64,000 bases of DNA, taken from positions 42,510 through 106,509 of the forward strand of contig NZ_FNRJ01000015.1 in the NCBI RefSeq assembly GCF_900107855.1. The letters run 5' to 3'. Positions 59,840-64,000 of this stretch are shown in pieces. The stretch's first letter is position 1, and each line of letters starts with the position of its first letter. This DNA is from Marinobacterium iners DSM 11526 (GTDB taxonomy: Bacteria > Pseudomonadota > Gammaproteobacteria > Pseudomonadales > Balneatricaceae). Position numbers and translations under genes: made by a program. The notes under the pieces are model-generated. The model did not search any database, was not told the DNA's origin, and was given only the letters and a program-made list of their open reading frames with translations.

Positions 59840-61573
59840 ATGTTTACGTTAGAAATAAACTCAGCCTCAGAGTCGCCTCAACGACGGGAACTGGACCCGG
59901 GTGTGTACAAGATAGGCCGATCTATCTGGTCTGATATCCGCATCAAGTCGGGTACATTACTCAAGCACCACATGACACTCGCCGTACAGGAAGACGGATT
60001 CAAGCTGATCGCGTTCGGTGAATTAGAAGTCAATGGGCGTCCGGCTCAAAGCCTGATTACTCCCAAATCCGGTACCCGTTGCCGCGTGGGAGACGTAGAG
60101 CTGGTCTTCATTCACCCCTACAAGACTGCGGAAGAGCTTCTGGACGAGTCTGATAGCCGCTACGAAGAAAGCCGGGCTCAGGTCCAACCGGAAAAGCCCA
60201 AAGAGGATAGAGAGATACCGGCGACAATATCACCTGTAGCCCCTACGGTCAGCCCCAGTGCTCAAGATATAAAAGACTCTCAAGCGTGGATTGCGACCAA
60301 GAAGGCACTGCAAAAAGCGATCCTGGAAAAAATGGACCTGTATAAACGTGGCATCATCGACGGATTGAACGATGAAGACTTGCGTGCCGAGGCCACCGAT
60401 ACTGCTCAGTCCATCCTGGCCAGCCAGCATATCGAAGTACCCGCACATCTGAACAAGCGTCTTCTGATTCAGGAAACCGTAGCTGAATCCATTGGTTTGG
60501 GGCCGCTTGAACCACTGTTGGCTGACAACACCGTCAGTGAAGTCATGATTAATGGCCCAGACCAGATCTACCTGGAGCGCAATGGCAAAATCGAGCGCTC
60601 CTCCACCCGCTTTACCGGCAACAGCTCTCTACTGAGCGTGATTGAACGCATTGTCTCGCCGTTGGGGCGTCGTATCGATGAAGGATCGCCCATGGTAGAT
60701 GCCCGTCTAAAGGACGGCTCTCGCGTGAATGCAATTATTCCACCGCTGTCACTGATCGGCCCGGTTGTCACCATCCGGAAATTTTCCGCTGAAAAGTACA
60801 ACCTGGACAAACTCGTCGGTTTTGGCTCCCTCAGCCCCGAAATGGCGCGCTTCCTGGAAATTTGTGTACGCCATCGCAAAAACATCGTCGTCTGTGGCGG
60901 CACCGGCTCAGGTAAAACGACTTTCCTTAACGCCCTGTCAGACTGCATTCCCCACTTCGAACGCATCATTACCATCGAAGACGCCGCGGAACTGCAGCTG
61001 GCACAGGAACACGTTATTTCACTGGAAAGTCGACCCGCCAACGTAGAAAAAACTGGAGAAGTCACCATCCGCGATCTGGTAAAGAACTCTCTCCGAATGC
61101 GCCCTGATCGCATCATCGTTGGCGAGTGTCGCGGAGCTGAAGCCCTCGACATGCTTCAAGCCATGAACACCGGCCACGAAGGCTCCATGACCACGGCACA
61201 CTCCAACTCACCACGAGACCTGCTGTCACGGCTTGAAGTCATGGTGCTGATGAGTGGCATGGACTTGCCGGTTCGCGTCATACGCGAGCAGATCGCCTCG
61301 GCGGTAGACATTATCGTGCATCAGTCCCGCTTTTCAGACGGACGCCGTCGCGTCACATCCATCGTGGAAGTCGATGGCATGGAAGAAGATGTCGTACTAA
61401 TGCAAAAGCTGTTCGAGTTCCGCCAAAGCAGTATTGATGCAGACGGTCGCCTTCATGGCGAATTCAAAAGTTTGGGTATTGCTCCACGTTTTTATACCGA
61501 GCTTCAAGAGGCCGGTGTCGAACTGGACCGCTCAATATTCATGTCCACAGCCAACGAAACCAGCACCTGCTGA
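59840..61573 (+). CDS. tadA: FHA-domain fused Tad secretion ATPase (TadA/CpaF)
   Basis: This 577-residue protein has an N-terminal FHA domain (about 1-95: 'VYKIGRSIWSDIRIKSGTLL', 'KHHMTLAVQEDG') joined by a linker (about 100-150) to a CpaF/TadA-type ATPase. The latter has 'EVMINGPDQIYLERNGKIER', Walker A 'GGTGSGKTTFLNAL', Walker B-region 'RPDRIIVGECRGAEALDML' and 'HSNSPRDLLSRLEVMVLMSG'. TadA powers pilus assembly and retraction. FHA reads phosphothreonine, so activity may be coupled to a kinase. No CpaE/TadZ is in the window; the FHA could stand in for it. Confidence 0.92.
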   Translation: MFTLEINSASESPQRRELDPGVYKIGRSIWSDIRIKSGTLLKHHMTLAVQEDGFKLIAFGELEVNGRPAQSLITPKSGTRCRVGDVELVFIHPYKTAEELLDESDSRYEESRAQVQPEKPKEDREIPATISPVAPTVSPSAQDIKDSQAWIATKKALQKAILEKMDLYKRGIIDGLNDEDLRAEATDTAQSILASQHIEVPAHLNKRLLIQETVAESIGLGPLEPLLADNTVSEVMINGPDQIYLERNGKIERSSTRFTGNSSLLSVIERIVSPLGRRIDEGSPMVDARLKDGSRVNAIIPPLSLIGPVVTIRKFSAEKYNLDKLVGFGSLSPEMARFLEICVRHRKNIVVCGGTGSGKTTFLNALSDCIPHFERIITIEDAAELQLAQEHVISLESRPANVEKTGEVTIRDLVKNSLRMRPDRIIVGECRGAEALDMLQAMNTGHEGSMTTAHSNSPRDLLSRLEVMVLMSGMDLPVRVIREQIASAVDIIVHQSRFSDGRRRVTSIVEVDGMEEDVVLMQKLFEFRQSSIDADGRLHGEFKSLGIAPRFYTELQEAGVELDRSIFMSTANETSTC

Positions 61574-61601
61574 GAGCCACCAGATTCAGGGATGAAACCA
61601 T

Positions 61602-63716
61602 ATGGGCAACATGATCAGGACGCTTACACACCGTATCCGTGAACGCGGGGCCGCCGCCGTTGAATCGCTGATCGCGCTGCCCATTGTCATCATACTGATG
61701 ATGGGCGCAGCCGAGTGGGCCCGCGTCTACGAAGCCAAGACAACTCTCGACCATGCTGCCGTTCAGGGTGCTCGGGCCGGTGCCGTCGATCACGCCCAAC
61801 CGTCTGCCATCCAACAGGGCATTGCACGGGGCATGTTACCCTTCTACGCCCCGCGGTCCGGTAACCTTATCCAGACACAGGCTGAACTGGTCGCCACACT
61901 CGGCACTCAGTCGCGCCTGCGTATCCTCAACCCCACGCCAGAAACCTTCGACGACTTCGGCCTGACTGAAAACGGCCGTCGCGTACTGCCCAACAGTGAC
62001 CTGAAAAACCGCAGTACCGCTATCGGCGCCAGCAGTGGTCTGAATATCCAGGATGCCAACCTGCTCAAGGTGGAGACCACTTGGGGCGTCGAGCTGCGCA
62101 TGCCGTTCATCCGCCAGGTGATCAGCTTTATCGGCCAGGGCACAACCACACCCGGCAGCTTTGAACACCAGCTGTACCGCAACGGAATGATCCCGGTCAG
62201 TGCCACCACGCTGGTGCGCATGCAGAGCGAGGCCTGGGAGAACAGCCTGATGGTCTCCATTGCTGACCAGGGCACCGAGCGTACACAGGGTGGGCCACAA
62301 GAACAGCTGGCCACCGGCGGAACGTCAACCCCCTGGGGCGGCCAAACAGGCTACGACGGCAGCCTGGCCTCCAGTTATGTACCCGATCATCTCGGCAACG
62401 GCTCTGACTTTGCGCACCCCGACTGGGCCGATGGCCATGGCCAGGGTGGAACAGGTTCGGATCTTGATACCGGTGACACCGAAGGCAACAGCGATACTCC
62501 TCCTTCGGATACCGGCAACGAAGACAGCAACCCACCAGGCACCGATACACCCAAAGGGCCTGAGTGCCAAACCACCTGGGATGATCCCAAGTATCAGGTG
62601 GAAGAGTGCGACAGCTGGTATTGCAGGGGCATCGGTGAGACGTTCCATAACCTGGCTCAGGGCGTCAAAGTCGCCATCCACGTTCTCGGTGACTTCATCG
62701 AAGGCCTGATTGATGGCCTCGGTGACCAGGTCAAAGATCTGCTGGAGATCCTTGAAGATCCCTCCGTGCTGCTGGACGTCGCCAAGGCTTTCGCCACCGA
62801 CCCCATCGGCACCATGGAAGAGCTGATCGGATCGGTACTCGACGATGTCGAGACCGTGATGCAGTGCGGTCCCTACGACATCGGCCGCATCCTGGGGCAG
62901 CACATCAACCCAGCCGTCGCGCTCAAGGTCGTGGGCAAGCTGGCCAAGCTCAGCGGCAACGACAGCCTCGCCCGGTATGCCGACGATCTGGAGCACGATA
63001 TCGAGTGTGCCAGTTTCCCGGCCGGTACCCTGATCTGGACGCCCACAGGCCCTGTGCCCATTGAGCAGCTCAGCGTGGGCGACCGGGTTGAGTCTCGCAA
63101 CACCTCAGGCTTTACTGATGCTGCTCAGCCGATCATTCAGGAGCTCAGCCGCACCGCCCCCGGCTACCAGCGCATCGATACCGAGTTCGGCACCCTTACC
63201 GCCACCCCGGAACATCCCTTCTGGGTACAGGGCAAGGGCTGGACAGAAGCCAAGGACCTGGAGTGGGAAGACCCCATCGCCACCCTGGAAGGCGATGTGG
63301 TGGCCTATGGCAACACCTACGTTGAAGAGCCCACCCAGGTATACAACTTCAGCGTTGCCAATACGCCGAACTACTTTGCCGGTGAGGCGAAGGCCTGGGT
63401 GCATAATGCAAGCTGTGAGATACTAAAAGCAGCAAATATGTCAGAATTTTTTGAGCAAAAATTCGGAAGTACACTAAAAGATATATCACAGAAAACAAGT
63501 AAAGTGGTTAAAGGAGCAACCGTTTATCAGATTAAAGGGAAAACAAATAATCCCTATTTAAAAAAAGGTGATCAGTTTTATTTAGATACTCAGCATTATG
63601 ATCACATTGAGGTATTTGATAAAAGAGGTAAGGTCAAAGCGGTATTGAATTTGGATGGAACTTTGAATTCAAAAAAGACAGATAAAGCAATAAGTGAAGG
63701 CCGCAGAATTCCATAG
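61602..63716 (+). CDS. Polymorphic toxin: TadE-like N-terminus, Hint domain, E3-like rRNase tip
   Basis: 704 residues. Order: basic leader then prepilin-like 'GAAAVESLIALPIVIILMMG' with TadE character (about 15-70); a TadE-like body to about 250; a Gly/Asp/Thr/Ser-rich linker (about 250-330); a pretoxin helical segment (about 335-468); a Hint domain from Cys469 ('CASFPAGTLIWTPTGPVPIE') with His538 ('ATPEHPFWVQGKGW') and C-terminal 'AWVHN' (Asn602); and a 102-residue tip. The tip ends 'YLDTQHYDHIEVFDKRGKVK...EGRRIP', close to the colicin E3 active-site stretch (Asp, His, Glu, Arg); here Asp662, His665, Glu670 and Arg701/702. The tip is very AT-rich (25-33% GC by hand on two lines versus 63% in the Hint). 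It directly follows tadA by 28 bases. Hint autocleavage would free the tip. Confidence 0.8.
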   Translation: MGNMIRTLTHRIRERGAAAVESLIALPIVIILMMGAAEWARVYEAKTTLDHAAVQGARAGAVDHAQPSAIQQGIARGMLPFYAPRSGNLIQTQAELVATLGTQSRLRILNPTPETFDDFGLTENGRRVLPNSDLKNRSTAIGASSGLNIQDANLLKVETTWGVELRMPFIRQVISFIGQGTTTPGSFEHQLYRNGMIPVSATTLVRMQSEAWENSLMVSIADQGTERTQGGPQEQLATGGTSTPWGGQTGYDGSLASSYVPDHLGNGSDFAHPDWADGHGQGGTGSDLDTGDTEGNSDTPPSDTGNEDSNPPGTDTPKGPECQTTWDDPKYQVEECDSWYCRGIGETFHNLAQGVKVAIHVLGDFIEGLIDGLGDQVKDLLEILEDPSVLLDVAKAFATDPIGTMEELIGSVLDDVETVMQCGPYDIGRILGQHINPAVALKVVGKLAKLSGNDSLARYADDLEHDIECASFPAGTLIWTPTGPVPIEQLSVGDRVESRNTSGFTDAAQPIIQELSRTAPGYQRIDTEFGTLTATPEHPFWVQGKGWTEAKDLEWEDPIATLEGDVVAYGNTYVEEPTQVYNFSVANTPNYFAGEAKAWVHNASCEILKAANMSEFFEQKFGSTLKDISQKTSKVVKGATVYQIKGKTNNPYLKKGDQFYLDTQHYDHIEVFDKRGKVKAVLNLDGTLNSKKTDKAISEGRRIP

Positions 63717-63728
63717 AAAGGATATTTT

Positions 63729-64000
63729 ATGCATGAAGAACTATCAAAGACATTAGATATAATCCTAAATCTTAATAATGCATGCGCAAAAAAAATAATC
63801 ACTCAGGAAGAAATAAATGAACAGAAAGATAATCTTGAAGATTACAAAATAATGTTTTTTGAAATTGAGAATATCCTTTCAAAAATAGAAAGAGATGACT
63901 TAGATTCAGTAGATGATACTGTTGAAGCACTTGTACAGCTTCATTTGAAATATTCAGACTATATATGGCATATAGACCAAATGCACGAATTAGTTAAGAA
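63729..64000 (+). CDS. Candidate immunity protein (3' truncated by window)
   Basis: The frame is open from ATG 63729 to the window edge (at least 90 residues). It starts 'MHEELSKTLDIILNLNNACA' and is acidic, helical and AT-rich, with no signal peptide. An AAAGGA ribosome-binding site precedes it by 7 bases, and only 12 bases separate it from the toxin stop. Being the first gene after a Hint-type toxin, it is the standard place for the cognate immunity gene. It does not look like the ImmE3 family, so identity is by position. A frame beginning at 63733 stops at once. Confidence 0.65.
   Translation, partial: MHEELSKTLDIILNLNNACAKKIITQEEINEQKDNLEDYKIMFFEIENILSKIERDDLDSVDDTVEALVQLHLKYSDYIWHIDQMHELVK

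Overview
The window is a dense, mostly single-copy chromosomal segment of a gammaproteobacterium, most like the Oceanospirillales/Pseudomonadales side of the class. The evidence is the block glyQ-glyS / gyrB-recF-dnaN-dnaA / rpmH-rnpA-yidC-mnmE next to rsmB-trkA, def-fmt and an LpxL-type acyltransferase, plus YggX, YheV next to prlC, and a Zur-regulated znu locus. It is origin-proximal DNA: dnaA is present and two textbook parS sites lie between glyS and gyrB. The genus is not determined.

Layout. 1-4.8 kb: the end of an AsmA-like gene, mutY, yggX, tRNA-Phe and a membrane GGDEF/EAL protein. 4.8-6.2 kb: a gene-free stretch with a cluster of near-consensus DnaA boxes, a sigma-54 promoter driving a 43-residue membrane protein, and two identical tRNA-Leu(CAG) genes. 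6.2-10.7 kb: divergent znuA / zur-znuC-znuB-MATE around a Zur palindrome. 10.7-15.4 kb: PQQ-type sugar dehydrogenase, tag-yheV-prlC, gamma carbonic anhydrase. 15.4-19.2 kb: a di-haem MauG/peroxidase and a TonB receptor, each preceded by a Fur-box-like site. 19.2-27.6 kb (minus strand): Lon-like protease, hemF-aroE, purE-purK, a LysM protein and dprA. 27.6-33.4 kb: def, fmt-rsmB-trkA-trkH. 33.4-37.4 kb: an LpxL-like acyltransferase, glyQS. 37.4-39.2 kb: gene-poor DNA with two parS sites and a decayed IS30-family transposase. 39.2-49.7 kb: the gyrB-recF-dnaN-dnaA / rpmH-rnpA-yidC-mnmE replication and ribosome block.

49.8-64 kb is an accessory locus directly after mnmE, where mnmG is usually found: a Tad (tight adherence, type IVc pilus) cluster of unusual composition. 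It has TadB, TadC, a DUF192 protein, a TPR lipoprotein, a nitrilase/Lnt-like membrane protein, a Flp-like pilin, TadG- and TadE-like proteins, two unrecognised exported proteins, a 51-residue second pilin-like protein, CpaB, a CpaC secretin and an FHA-TadA ATPase fusion. Its last complete gene encodes a 704-residue polymorphic toxin: a TadE pilin-like N-terminus, a Gly/Asp/Thr-rich linker, a pretoxin segment, a self-cleaving Hint domain, and a short AT-rich C-terminal domain that resembles the colicin E3 16S rRNase. It is followed at once by an acidic, AT-rich ORF, cut by the window edge, that is the natural immunity candidate. The most interesting hypothesis here is that this Tad machine exports or displays a releasable toxin.
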